A stretch of DNA of 64,000 nt from Leptospira ryugenii. Its GTDB lineage: Bacteria; Spirochaetota; Leptospiria; Leptospirales; Leptospiraceae. Under the pieces are notes generated by a model, which was given only the letters and a program-made list of their open reading frames with translations, did not search any database and was not told the origin of the DNA. The DNA lies in assembly GCF_003114855.1 (NCBI RefSeq), contig NZ_BFBB01000009.1, positions 62,001-126,000 on the forward strand, read 5' to 3'. Both the position numbers and the translations under genes were made by a program. Below, one piece after another: positions 44,456-52,622 of this stretch (positions are counted from its first letter, which is position 1; each line of letters begins with the position of its first letter).

Positions 44456-44491
44456 ATCTACCCAGGAGTCATTCAGTAAACCTGGGTAGAT
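44456..44491. terminator. 11-bp inverted repeat between HU and the downstream gene
   Basis: ATCTACCCAGG and CCTGGGTAGAT form a perfect stem with a 14-nt loop, starting 7 nt after the HU stop codon on the minus strand. The T-rich tail (CTTTATTTTTT) is on the plus-strand side. It probably ends the HU transcript, and it also separates the HU and unknown genes. Confidence 0.55.
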
Positions 44492-44497
44492 GAGTCT

Positions 44498-44800
44498 TTA
44501 TTTTTTAGGTGGAACAATTGCGTCTTTTGCAGACTTGGAAAGAGTAAATTTAACAACAGTTTTTGCAGGAATCACAATGGATTCACCTGTCGCAGGATTT
44601 CTACCTTTTCTTTTGGGACGGTTTCGTTTCACTAGTTTTCCCAAACCTGGGATTACAAATACGCCATTTTTTTTGGTTTCTTTGTAAGCTAATTCCACAT
44701 AAGCATCAAGAAATGCCGCGACGTTCTTCTTAGTCATTCCTGTGATTTCAGCAAGTTCTGATAACATCTCAGACTTTTTCATTGGGGTTGCAGTTGCCAT
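44498..44800 (-). CDS. HU-family DNA-binding protein
   Basis: 100 residues matching the bacterial histone-like HU/IHF fold: N-terminal helices (MKKSEMLSELAEITGMTKKN) and the C-terminal arm KRKGRNPATGESIVIPAKTV. GLGKLVKRNRP precedes it. It binds and bends DNA, shaping the nucleoid, and is usually dimeric. The gene is monocistronic by appearance, with the hairpin at 44456-44491 after it. The AT-rich gap to the divergent NAD-kinase-like gene (171 bp) holds a second inverted repeat at 44902-44945. Confidence 0.93.
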   Translation of the reverse strand: MATATPMKKSEMLSELAEITGMTKKNVAAFLDAYVELAYKETKKNGVFVIPGLGKLVKRNRPKRKGRNPATGESIVIPAKTVVKFTLSKSAKDAIVPPKK

Positions 44801-44901
44801 ACTTTGTTCTTCCTCGGAACCATTCGGTTACTCAATATTTCGATGAATTATGATTTTCGTACAAGCGAAAATTTTTTGGATAGCACTTTTCTTCATTTTT
44901 C

Positions 44902-44945
44902 TTAGGAAAAATAAAGATTTTTTAAAAAAACCTTTATTTTCCTAA
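44902..44945. promoter_or_regulatory. near-perfect AT-rich inverted repeat between HU and the NADK-STAS gene
   Basis: TTAGGAAAAATAAAG (44902-44916) pairs with CTTTATTTTCCTAA (44932-44945) with one extra A in the left arm. The loop is AT-rich (ATTTTTTAAAAAAAC). It lies between divergent genes, 27 bp from the start of the NADK-STAS gene. It could be an operator or a leader hairpin for the plus-strand gene. Confidence 0.4.
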
Positions 44946-44971
44946 AGAATTCTGCATTTTCTGACTTTACG

Positions 44972-46252
44972 ATGCCAAAACTCTTCTTTTCCAAAGTGAT
45001 TGTCGTATGGAAACGAACTAAATTCGAATTGGACCTTGAGTCTTTTGGATCCCTTAGTGCCTACGAGAGAGTCACAAAAGATAAACCAGAAGTTTATGAG
45101 AGAACTCTTGCATCTCACGAAAGGCAGATTTCTTCCCGTAAATACCTTCGTGAAAGAGTATTCCCAAATGCTGACTTTGTCTTTCGAGAGGAGTTTGAAG
45201 ACTTACTCAAAAAGAAAAAGTATGATCTAGTCATTTCACATGGAGGAGACAATCATTTCACTTATGTTGCCCACCAAGTAGCCAATATTCCCTTGATAGG
45301 AGTCAACTCTGATCCATTTACATCGGTTGGAGCTCTCCTTAGTTATACGGCAGAGGAATTAGAAAAAGAAGTGCAACAGAGTTTCATAGGTTCAGAAATC
45401 GAACAGTGGAGTCTCATCACAACTCAGATTGAATACCCAGATGGGACCAAGGTGGATACTGTGCCTGCCGTGTGTGAACTTTCCATCCGCAACAATAGCC
45501 CTGACTTGACCTCACGCTATTGGATCTCATACCAAGGCACTAAAGAGGAGCAGAAATGCTCAGGTTTGCTTGTATACACTGGTGCTGGCTCTACTGGATG
45601 GATTTCCTCCTGTTTCCCTAAGAAATTCCCACCTTTTGCAAAACAAGAACCATACTTTCATGTCTATGCAAGGGAAATCAGAAGCAAACAAACAGGGTAT
45701 GAGTTTTCCTTGGCAGATTTCAGGGCTTTGGATGAAGTGGAAGTAATCTCGGAGATGAATGGGGGAATCGCTGTCGACTCGCTTACAGAACGACATTACT
45801 CATTCCCACCTTACTCTAAGGCAAGATTCAAATTGTCGAATGATACTCTCTCCGTTGTGGTTCCGAAAGGAAGAGGAAAAACAATGCAGGAATTACCTTA
45901 CGAAATCGAACGAGAAAAGGTGAACGGTACAGTGATTGTTCAGATTAAAGGTCGAATGGAATCAGGGCCTCTTGATAAAATCACTCAAACCATCCTAGAT
46001 GAAATGGTGGCTCCTGAACGAAAGCACCTCATCATCGATTTCTCAGAACTTCGTTATATCTCCAGTTTAGGTATACGAATGATTCTCGATGTGAAATTAA
46101 GCCTACAGAAAAAATCCAAAGACGTAGCCTTAGTGGGTGTTAGTAGCTCTATTGCCCAAGTCTTTCACCTGCTTGGACTTTCAGGTGCCTTCCAATTTTT
46201 TGAAAGTAGACCAGAAGCCTTCCAGTACTTTGAGGGCAAAAACAAATCCTAA
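44972..46252 (+). CDS. NAD kinase-like domain fused to a STAS domain
   Basis: 426 residues with two parts. Residues 1-300 resemble ATP-NAD kinase of the NADK2 kind: ISHGGDNHF at 89-95 (GGDN in place of GGDG), IPLIGVNSDPFTSVGALL, and GLLVYTGAGSTGWISS at 198-213. The catalytic-type Asp93 is kept but the following Gly is Asn. Residues 312-426 form a STAS domain (VIVQIKGRMESGPLD, LIIDFSELRYISSLGIRMIL), with Ser365 at the phospho-acceptor position of SpoIIAA-like proteins. Fusion of these two is unusual. Activity could be NAD phosphorylation under partner switching, or sensing of NAD by a degenerate kinase. The next gene starts directly after its stop (TAAATG). Confidence 0.78.
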   Translation: MPKLFFSKVIVVWKRTKFELDLESFGSLSAYERVTKDKPEVYERTLASHERQISSRKYLRERVFPNADFVFREEFEDLLKKKKYDLVISHGGDNHFTYVAHQVANIPLIGVNSDPFTSVGALLSYTAEELEKEVQQSFIGSEIEQWSLITTQIEYPDGTKVDTVPAVCELSIRNNSPDLTSRYWISYQGTKEEQKCSGLLVYTGAGSTGWISSCFPKKFPPFAKQEPYFHVYAREIRSKQTGYEFSLADFRALDEVEVISEMNGGIAVDSLTERHYSFPPYSKARFKLSNDTLSVVVPKGRGKTMQELPYEIEREKVNGTVIVQIKGRMESGPLDKITQTILDEMVAPERKHLIIDFSELRYISSLGIRMILDVKLSLQKKSKDVALVGVSSSIAQVFHLLGLSGAFQFFESRPEAFQYFEGKNKS

Positions 46253-46753
46253 ATGTCAGCTCGTTTACCCATATGGGTATCGAACACGATACTACTTTGT
46301 TTTTTAACTTCACTTGGGATTTATTTTTTCGTACACAGGGAATTTGTAAGAGTTCAAGACGAGATGAACCATTTGGAAAACTTAGGTAATCTAAGTTTTG
46401 CGGTGGTACAAGAGATTGGTCGAGTCAAAAACAAGTTTCCTATTCAATATGAATGTCATTATTCTTTTTCATTAAAGAACGGCCAACTTGCTGAGTCCTC
46501 AGAGGTGATCCCTTACTCAATTTACAGAAAACTGAAATTAGGTGATTCAATTCAAATTTACCGGAAAGAAATGACGGTTTTTGGCAGGAAGATTGCCGTT
46601 TCAAAAATTAAAGAAAACGACGAAGTAAGCACACCACTCATCCACCTGGAACGATTCTTTCGTGGAGCAGTTGCCTACTTCGCAGTCCTCATTGGACTAG
46701 CAACCCTATTCAGGGCTTGGGGATTACAATTTCGAACTTATCGTTCCCCGTAA
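46253..46753 (+). CDS. membrane protein of unknown function
   Basis: 166 residues with one N-terminal membrane helix (NTILLCFLTSLGIYFFV) and one near the C-terminus (AVAYFAVLIGLATLFRA), with a beta-strand-rich region between (NGQLAESSEVIPYSIYRKLK). The pattern of strands ending in a second helix is reminiscent of DUF3592 proteins, but the match is only impressionistic. It begins immediately after the NADK-STAS stop codon, so the two are cotranscribed and may work together. Its 3' end overlaps the convergent gene by 44 nt. Confidence 0.65.
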   Translation: MSARLPIWVSNTILLCFLTSLGIYFFVHREFVRVQDEMNHLENLGNLSFAVVQEIGRVKNKFPIQYECHYSFSLKNGQLAESSEVIPYSIYRKLKLGDSIQIYRKEMTVFGRKIAVSKIKENDEVSTPLIHLERFFRGAVAYFAVLIGLATLFRAWGLQFRTYRSP

Positions 46754-47246
46754 ATAATAACTGAGATTGTCTGGCTTCCTGTAAATACGACTCAGGATTC
46801 GTCTCAAACGTTAAAAAACACATATACTTGTCATGTTTAACAATGTACATATAGTCTAACACGTTTAAATGTGGCATTTGTGAAAGAAAACCTCTCACCC
46901 ATTTGCTATCTCGATAGACTCGCTCATATTTGATATTTGAGCCTTCGATTTTCTTTACCAACTCAAGATTCGCTTTAGAATAATCTCTGCTCAAAATCTC
47001 TTTCTTTAGGGTTCTGATTAGATTGTATTCTAACTTTGCTTTTTTAAGTGGTAGGTTTTCTGCCTGAGTTTTATAATAATACTCATAAAACTCTTTATCT
47101 TGCCCTTCTTTGCCATCATGGTTCTCAGTTTCTGGCGTTGAACCCGTATTATTGGGACTTGTTGTGGTCTGAGCCAAAACCAATGAACCTATTCCGGTCA
47201 TTGCTATGACAAGGATCATAATGACTGAATTTTTATATCGTTCCAT
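46710..47246 (-). CDS. exported protein of unknown function
   Basis: 178 residues if started at the ATG at 47246, which gives a good signal peptide (MERYKNSVIMILVIAMTGIG followed by SLVLAQ). The frame is open 34 codons further upstream, but that version would overlap the divergent HDOD gene and start inside a different type of hydrophobic region. The mature protein starts with a Thr/Asn/Pro linker and is then helical, with a Lys-rich region (LPLKKAKLEYNLIRTLKKEI). The C-terminus has strand-like segments and ends FEIVIPKP. No family recognised. It converges on the previous gene with a 44-nt overlap. Confidence 0.6.
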   Translation of the reverse strand: MERYKNSVIMILVIAMTGIGSLVLAQTTTSPNNTGSTPETENHDGKEGQDKEFYEYYYKTQAENLPLKKAKLEYNLIRTLKKEILSRDYSKANLELVKKIEGSNIKYERVYRDSKWVRGFLSQMPHLNVLDYMYIVKHDKYMCFLTFETNPESYLQEARQSQLLFTGNDKFEIVIPKP

Positions 47247-47332
47247 CAATAAAAGTATCGGAAAAAGAACTACGAGACTGGAAAGAAAATTTTCTGTTTC
47301 CAAAAAGGGAAACAAAGCCATAACTGGAACCA

Positions 47333-48835
47333 ATGCCAGATTCTCCACTAGTGGCTTTCCAAGAAGAATTTCTTTCCGGAAAACCCGCCCAGAAAGATTA
47401 TGTCCATTTTTCAGAGGTCAATTGCCACGACCTAGATCTATGGATTGGTAGAATCTGCCGTTCTGTCTCCTTGGAATTTTTGCATGAAATTCTCTTTACC
47501 ATCCTAAATGAGCTTCTTGTCAATGGCTGCAAAGCAAATGCCAAACGGGTTTTTTTCCGCGAAAAGTCACTCAACCTACAAGAACCATCGGATTATAAAA
47601 AAGGAATTTCCCTCTTCAAATTCCAATTTGGGCACCATCGTACGGAACTCTTTCGACAGTTAGAGAATACCGAGTATCTCGTCAATGTGATCGCAAAAAA
47701 CCATCCACAATACCTCGAGTTTAAAGTGTCCAACAATGCAAAGATTCTTGAAGAAGAGAGAAACCGAATCAACCAAAGAATCCTAGCTTCAGAAAAATAC
47801 AAAAATATCAATGATGCGTATAAAGAGTCTGTAGATTCCGAAGAAAGCTCTGGGCTTGGCATTGTGCTCATACATATCCTACTTAGAAACTCAGGAGTGA
47901 AAGAAAAGTTTTTTGAATTAAAAACCGAAGAGCACCTGACAACTGTTACGGTAAGAATACCTAAACTTTTACTCCCCATTGATTCTCAAACCAAAATCAG
48001 AAATATACTTACGCAAGAAGTAGAAAGTTTACCTCCACTTTCCGCTCACATCCAACATTTGATTCGTGAAGTCAAAAAGAAAGACTCTGATTGGCACCCT
48101 CTTGCTGAGGAAGTAAAACGAGAACCAGCCGTAACAGCGGAAATTTTAAAAATTGCAAACTCTCCTTTATTTGGCGCACACCAAAAAGTCATTTTAATGG
48201 AAGAAGCCCTTAAGCGAATTGGACTAAAGAATTTAGAATCGATCCTTCTTACATTAGGGGCACGTAAAATTCTGAATGGAAAGTATGACAAACAAATTGC
48301 GATTTGGTCCCACTCCTTTAAAGTTAGCTTGTATGTTCGATTTTTAGGAGAGCAAATACATACCTATGCAAAATTTGCAGAGGTAGCATCTGTTTCTGGT
48401 CTTTTACATGACATTGGAAGGATGGTCTTGTTGAGTTTGGATCTAAGCCTTGTAGATCAAATTCGTGTTTTGAAAAGCGAGGATAACACTCAACTGTCCG
48501 AATGGGTAGAAGAATACACCCTTGGCATAACACACTCAGAGATTGGCTATATGATTGGGAAAAAGTGGAATTTTCCTGAGGAGATTTTAGACGTCATTCG
48601 ATTCCATCATAAACCCTGGCTTTGCCGCACATCCAATGAAGTGTATTGTCGACTTGTCTATTTGAGTGATATCATGGCAAGTACGCATAGGGGAAAGGGA
48701 AATTATTATACGATTGAACCTGAGGTACTATCGACATTCGGAATTTACGATGAAAAATCATTTCAGGAACTCCTTGCTCATCTCAAACGTAAGTACGAAT
48801 CTAAAAAAGAAGAATATGAAAGGATCTTATCATGA
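47333..48835 (+). CDS. GHKL ATPase-like domain fused to an HDOD domain
   Basis: 500 residues. The N-terminal 215 residues look like a histidine-kinase-type ATPase fold: an N-box helix ILNELLVNGCKANA at 57-70 (Asn64), a degenerate G1 area (VSNNAK), and a G2 box SSGLGIVLIHILLRNSG at 172-188. Residues about 225-440 form an HDOD domain, with ANSPLFG, LKRIGLKNLESI and LLHDIGRMVL, which keeps the HD motif better than most. No histidine phospho-acceptor domain is present. The pairing suggests a nucleotide-dependent regulator, perhaps of the anti-sigma kind. An 83-residue gene follows with ATGA overlap. Confidence 0.75.
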   Translation: MPDSPLVAFQEEFLSGKPAQKDYVHFSEVNCHDLDLWIGRICRSVSLEFLHEILFTILNELLVNGCKANAKRVFFREKSLNLQEPSDYKKGISLFKFQFGHHRTELFRQLENTEYLVNVIAKNHPQYLEFKVSNNAKILEEERNRINQRILASEKYKNINDAYKESVDSEESSGLGIVLIHILLRNSGVKEKFFELKTEEHLTTVTVRIPKLLLPIDSQTKIRNILTQEVESLPPLSAHIQHLIREVKKKDSDWHPLAEEVKREPAVTAEILKIANSPLFGAHQKVILMEEALKRIGLKNLESILLTLGARKILNGKYDKQIAIWSHSFKVSLYVRFLGEQIHTYAKFAEVASVSGLLHDIGRMVLLSLDLSLVDQIRVLKSEDNTQLSEWVEEYTLGITHSEIGYMIGKKWNFPEEILDVIRFHHKPWLCRTSNEVYCRLVYLSDIMASTHRGKGNYYTIEPEVLSTFGIYDEKSFQELLAHLKRKYESKKEEYERILS

Positions 48836-49083
48836 ATTGGAAAGAGATGATCAACCAAGAGGATGCTTTTTTAGATGATCCGAGGAATGCCAAAGAATTT
48901 TCATTAAAAGGCCACCCAGAATATCCTTTTTTATCACAATTGGATGAAGAGGAAGTTTTGGAAATATTATCTGAATTTTTGGAAGCAGAAGGCCAAATCG
49001 TAAGTATCAAAAATTTGTTACAATATGCACCAATTTTTGAAATTACATTACATAGAAAAAATCTGCCTTCAATTTACGGATAG
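48832..49083 (+). CDS. small protein of unknown function
   Basis: 83 residues, acidic and helical (LDEEEVLEILSEFLEAEGQ). It has no signal peptide. Its ATG overlaps the stop of the GHKL-HDOD gene (ATGA), so it is translationally coupled and may be a partner or adaptor of that protein. The 3' end is 1 nt from the convergent cyclic-nucleotide-binding gene. No family recognised. Confidence 0.65.
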   Translation: MNWKEMINQEDAFLDDPRNAKEFSLKGHPEYPFLSQLDEEEVLEILSEFLEAEGQIVSIKNLLQYAPIFEITLHRKNLPSIYG

Positions 49084-49084
49084 C

Positions 49085-49522
49085 TTAAGGAATATCTTCT
49101 ACATCATTCGGTGAGGTGTGTGCTTCCTTATCACCAGTGCTGTATTCTATCTTTTTCGCAACTGATTTCTCCATGCTTGAGATCAACAATTCATTCGTGC
49201 GTGCGAGACGATCTGCCATAATCGACACCATCTTTGCTGCAAACTTTGGATTCTTAACTAAAAAATTTTCTAATTGCTGTTTGCTTTCTATGATTGCCAG
49301 TTCGGCAGAAGTGATAGTCCGAGCGGTTGCACTTCTGGGTTTGGAGCTAAACAAGGCCATTTCACCAAAAAAATCACCAGGTTTCATGATAGCTAATCTC
49401 GTTTGGCTATTGTTCACCGTGAAATAGATTTCCACATTCCCTTGAAGAATGATGTACATAGAATTATTCAACTCACCTTCTTTGAATATTCTTTGTCCGG
49501 CAGGAATGCTGATCTTGCTCAT
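49085..49522 (-). CDS. cyclic nucleotide-binding domain protein
   Basis: 145 residues, essentially one cNMP-binding beta-roll. The phosphate-binding cassette is PGDFFGEMALFSSKPRSATA at about residues 48-67, with the key Glu and the Arg-Ser-Ala of cAMP-binding proteins. IILQGNVEIYF and ITSAELAIIESKQ are typical flanking strands. A short helical tail follows, without a helix-turn-helix, so it is not a Crp-type transcription factor. It probably relays cAMP, for which the CHASE2 cyclase at 7115-9283 is one possible source. No obvious partner is next door. Confidence 0.9.
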   Translation of the reverse strand: MSKISIPAGQRIFKEGELNNSMYIILQGNVEIYFTVNNSQTRLAIMKPGDFFGEMALFSSKPRSATARTITSAELAIIESKQQLENFLVKNPKFAAKMVSIMADRLARTNELLISSMEKSVAKKIEYSTGDKEAHTSPNDVEDIP

Positions 49523-49625
49523 TAAAAGGCTCCTGGTATTATTTTTGGCATCTTTATCCCGAAACTGAATTCATTTTCGCTTGGCTACCAGGTAATTTCC
49601 TAAGAAACTTCTATCTGGGGTAAAA

Positions 49626-50678
49626 ATGGACTGGGAATTACTAGGAATTGCACTAATCGGGATTTTTTATCTTTGCTATCGGGTTTCTGGGGAGAACTCT
49701 CCAATCTGGCAAAAGAACAAAAATGGAAGGGATACTACCTTAGACCAGCTAAGAGGCTTGGCTATGATTGGAATTGTTTGTATTCACATTCATTCATATT
49801 TTTCCTTTTTCCACCCAAAAGACACGCAGATCCTTACATATACCCTACTCTTTTCCAATCTCAGTCGTTTCTCAGTACCTTTATTTATATTTGCTTCTTC
49901 ATTATTTCTGAGTAAAAAAGAAGGCTATTGGTTGAACAAAGGGAAGTCATTGGTTTTGCCGTATTTATTGGCTTCTTGTATTGGATATTTTGTAAAGTAT
50001 TCTAATCTTTCACTTTTGGATTTAAGTGCAAAAATCCTTTTTGGGGAAGTATTCACTCCTTATTACTTTGTACCACTACTCTTTCAGTTTTATCTGCTAT
50101 ACTATTTTCTTTTCCTAGAAAAATGGAATTATCTGAGTTTAGTTTTGGTTTCTATACTTTCGTTAATTGTTAACTTTCTGTCAAATTTGGGATTGTTAGA
50201 TGAATTGCTGCCAAAACAATACCATGCAATTTCAATCTTTAACTATATTGGTTTCTTTTTCCTCGGAATACTTTTGAAAAACTCGAAGAATTCAAACTCA
50301 CTTCCTAAACAAGCACTGATATCATATTTACTACCCTTTACAATCTCAATGGGAGTGCTCATCATTTTTTATAGTTATAAGCATATCGATCTTAAAAATC
50401 ACCATCTAGGTTACCCAATCTTGATGGTATTATTTCTGAGAGAAATACTCGCTTCCCAATCTGTTGGTAAAATGTCAAAGTTCCTTGGATTTGTAGGCAA
50501 AAACAGTTTGTATATCTTTTTAATCCACCCTTTTGTTATCCACTATATGCACGCTATTGATCCGTATTTCTTCTTCAATCCCTTGGTTGGTTATCTTATC
50601 ACTTTGATTTTAAACATCGGCATACCAACCCTCATCGCATATCTGATTACATACCGTTCCCAAACTTTTGCAAATTGA
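49626..50678 (+). CDS. acyltransferase 3 family membrane protein
   Basis: 350 residues with about ten membrane helices. The family signature is near residue 40: TLDQLRGLAMIGIVCIHIHSYF, with the catalytic-type His of the IHIHS segment. The family (PF01757) O-acylates cell-surface sugars and lipids using acyl-CoA on the cytoplasmic side. The first helix (ELLGIALIGIFYLCYR) is an extra N-terminal one. The acceptor cannot be deduced. Its 3' end overlaps the convergent flavoprotein gene by 32 nt. Confidence 0.85.
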   Translation: MDWELLGIALIGIFYLCYRVSGENSPIWQKNKNGRDTTLDQLRGLAMIGIVCIHIHSYFSFFHPKDTQILTYTLLFSNLSRFSVPLFIFASSLFLSKKEGYWLNKGKSLVLPYLLASCIGYFVKYSNLSLLDLSAKILFGEVFTPYYFVPLLFQFYLLYYFLFLEKWNYLSLVLVSILSLIVNFLSNLGLLDELLPKQYHAISIFNYIGFFFLGILLKNSKNSNSLPKQALISYLLPFTISMGVLIIFYSYKHIDLKNHHLGYPILMVLFLREILASQSVGKMSKFLGFVGKNSLYIFLIHPFVIHYMHAIDPYFFFNPLVGYLITLILNIGIPTLIAYLITYRSQTFAN

Positions 50679-51252
50679 TTGTTCCACTTGAACGGACCGT
50701 CTGGAGAGCTTTGCTATATTCCAAAAATACAGCGAGACTATATTCAATTCTCTCCCTAATCATAGTATCATCCTCATCGATCGCATTGACATCGTTCAAA
50801 ACCTTTTCTACATTCCGTACAATAACGTGATCAGGAACATAGACTATTCTAGTATTCTTATAACTCGAGGATCTCAACTCGGAAATAGGATAGGCTCCTC
50901 CTCTACCGGATGATATTGAAAAAAGTAAGCCAGGTTTGTGAGCGAAATCGGCACCACTGATAAATAGAAAGAAATTTTTTAAAGCAGGGCTTGCCATACC
51001 AGAATACTCTGGTGAGAAGAAAATGAATCCATCTGACTCCGTAAGTCCATTTGAATAAGTCTTCCAAAATTGTTTAATTTCAGAATCTTTCTGCCACATA
51101 CCTGGCTCCCAAACTGGGAGAGGTTTTTCCCCTAAATCGAATGTCTGAGTCTTGATTCCGTGTTTTTTCTCAAGAATGCCTTGGACAAAGGAGGTTACTT
51201 TAGTTGATTGAGAATTTTTCCGATGGCTCCCTGAAATTAACGATATCTTCAT
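50647..51252 (-). CDS. NADPH-dependent FMN reductase-like flavoprotein
   Basis: 201 residues. The flavodoxin-like fold begins with ISLISGSHRKNSQSTK (residues 3-18, FMN phosphate site) and continues to FFSPEYSGMASPALKNF (isoalloxazine contact, about residues 78-95). LLFSISSGRGGAYPISEL completes the pattern of PF03358 proteins, which reduce quinones, azo compounds, chromate or FMN with NADPH. The start overlaps the end of the next upstream gene (ATGA), so it ends the parA-parB transcript. The substrate is unknown. Confidence 0.88.
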   Translation of the reverse strand: MKISLISGSHRKNSQSTKVTSFVQGILEKKHGIKTQTFDLGEKPLPVWEPGMWQKDSEIKQFWKTYSNGLTESDGFIFFSPEYSGMASPALKNFFLFISGADFAHKPGLLFSISSGRGGAYPISELRSSSYKNTRIVYVPDHVIVRNVEKVLNDVNAIDEDDTMIRERIEYSLAVFLEYSKALQTVRSSGTINLQKFGNGM

Positions 51253-51905
51253 TTTGCACCTTCGCCTTGATTACGATTATCTTTTTTATGGTGTCTCTTT
51301 TTATTTTTCCAATTTCTATTTTTATTTCTATTGTTATGTTTGTGATTTTTAGAATTCTTATCAGAGAGATATTTACTCTCTTTTTGGTCTTGTTTTCGCT
51401 TTTCGTGTTTTTCCTTTTGTAATTCCTTGTCCCTTAAAAACCGAGCCTTCTCATCGCCTTCTAGATGAATATATCCGAACAAGAAACCCGATAAGATACT
51501 TATTACTTTTTCCCATTGTTTTTTATCAAGATCTCCATAAATAGGATGGCTTCCGAAAGGTCCCGAATGTAGTTTGAAAGCAGTTAAAGCTGTGCGAAGC
51601 CTCATCTCAGCAGATTTTTCATCTCCAGATTCAGCCTTTGATGGGAATCCATACACCTGGGAGGCCTTTGAATAGAATCCAGATGACATGAGTTTTGCGA
51701 ATTTATATTTACCTATAATCCTATGCCAAGTATTGAAGATTCGCTTTTGGTCTGCTGACTGAATGGACAATTCAATAAACTCTGCAATGAAGTTCATAAT
51801 TTGGTAAATTGATAAATCGTATTTAGGTTTACGATTGCAAGATATAATGATGTTCAACTCATCTTCTACATCCGAAATTGATTTATACTTTTGTGGCGCT
51901 TTCAT
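51249..51905 (-). CDS. protein with basic Lys/His/Asn-rich tail, in the par operon
   Basis: 218 residues. The first 150 are helical without a signal peptide (MKAPQKYKSISDVEDELNII, FIAEFIELSIQSADQKRI). The last 65 residues are extremely Lys/Arg/His/Asn-rich (KNHKHNNRNKNRNWKNKKR and RHHKKDNRNQG), which would bind nucleic acid or acidic surfaces and is probably disordered. It lies 9 nt after parB and overlaps the flavoprotein gene by 4 nt. It resembles tails of RNA- or DNA-binding proteins, so a chromosome- or ribosome-associated role is possible. No family recognised. Confidence 0.7.
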   Translation of the reverse strand: MKAPQKYKSISDVEDELNIIISCNRKPKYDLSIYQIMNFIAEFIELSIQSADQKRIFNTWHRIIGKYKFAKLMSSGFYSKASQVYGFPSKAESGDEKSAEMRLRTALTAFKLHSGPFGSHPIYGDLDKKQWEKVISILSGFLFGYIHLEGDEKARFLRDKELQKEKHEKRKQDQKESKYLSDKNSKNHKHNNRNKNRNWKNKKRHHKKDNRNQGEGAK

Positions 51906-51914
51906 TTTTCCTCT

Positions 51915-52622
51915 TTAGATGGATAAGCCATATTTTTTTAATATATTCGAGATTTCTTTCTGTAAGTTTTCTCTATTTTTTGAAGATAATTTGCTTAAAT
52001 CCAAACTGAGCGAGAATCGATGTTTTTTTTGGGGTGAAACCATTTCACCCCCTCTATTCTCTTTAGATTTAAGCAAAGACTCCAAATTTTTAACGGAAAG
52101 AGGTTTTCCTGATATCAAAAGTTCCATTACTGATTTTTGGTCTAATCTCGCAATTGAACTAAGTTGTTTTATATACCTTTCTGAGTATCCCAGTAATTCT
52201 GCGACCTCATCCGCAGTTTTTTTCTTCTCTTTCCTGAGATATTGAATCGCCCTACCTACTTCCCAAGGATTTAAATTTTTCCTTTTTTCATTCTCTGCTA
52301 ATGCCATTTCATAGCAGACATCCTCATCTGCATCAGTAACCACCGCGGGAATAGTAGACCAACCAAGCTTTGTCGCGGCTCTAAATCTTCTTTCGCCAGC
52401 AACAATTGTATAACGATTCTTTTCTTTGCGTACGATGATAGGCTCAATTAAACCCAATCGTTTCATGGAGAGTACCAAATCTTCTACATCTTCTTTTCCA
52501 ATTAATCTTGGTTGAATGGGATTTGGTACAATAAGCTCCATCTCAATAACACTTGGATTATTTTTTTTCTCGGTGTAAGCAGAGATTAAGTCCAGAGCTT
52601 TGAACTCACTTCTTTTGGACAT
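51915..52622 (-). CDS. parB: ParB/Spo0J family partition protein
   Basis: 235 residues, somewhat shorter than usual for ParB. The N-terminal ParB domain (about 25-115) has the CTP-binding motif GERRFRA in YTIVAGERRFRAATKLGW and the partner motif LIEPIIV. The helix-turn-helix (DEVAELLGYSERYIKQLSSI) is at about 137-156, and a short C-terminal region of about 60 residues follows. It loads onto parS DNA and spreads as a CTP-dependent clamp. It overlaps parA by 17 nt. A parS-like palindrome (52031-52051) lies inside its own coding sequence. Confidence 0.92.
   Translation of the reverse strand: MSKRSEFKALDLISAYTEKKNNPSVIEMELIVPNPIQPRLIGKEDVEDLVLSMKRLGLIEPIIVRKEKNRYTIVAGERRFRAATKLGWSTIPAVVTDADEDVCYEMALAENEKRKNLNPWEVGRAIQYLRKEKKKTADEVAELLGYSERYIKQLSSIARLDQKSVMELLISGKPLSVKNLESLLKSKENRGGEMVSPQKKHRFSLSLDLSKLSSKNRENLQKEISNILKKYGLSI
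52031..52051. promoter_or_regulatory. candidate parS site 1, inside parB
   Basis: GGGGTGAAA and TTTCACCCC flank a 3-nt centre (CCA). Nineteen of the 20 bases at 52032-52051 are identical to the site at 53601-53620. The halves GTGAAA and TTTCAC are those of the classic parS, but in inverted order. It encodes part of ParB, yet the symmetry is not needed for the protein. Confidence 0.55.

Noticed and set aside
46710..47348. Upstream start at 47348 for the exported protein
   Set aside because: It overlaps the divergent HDOD gene start, while the ATG at 47246 directly precedes a good signal peptide.
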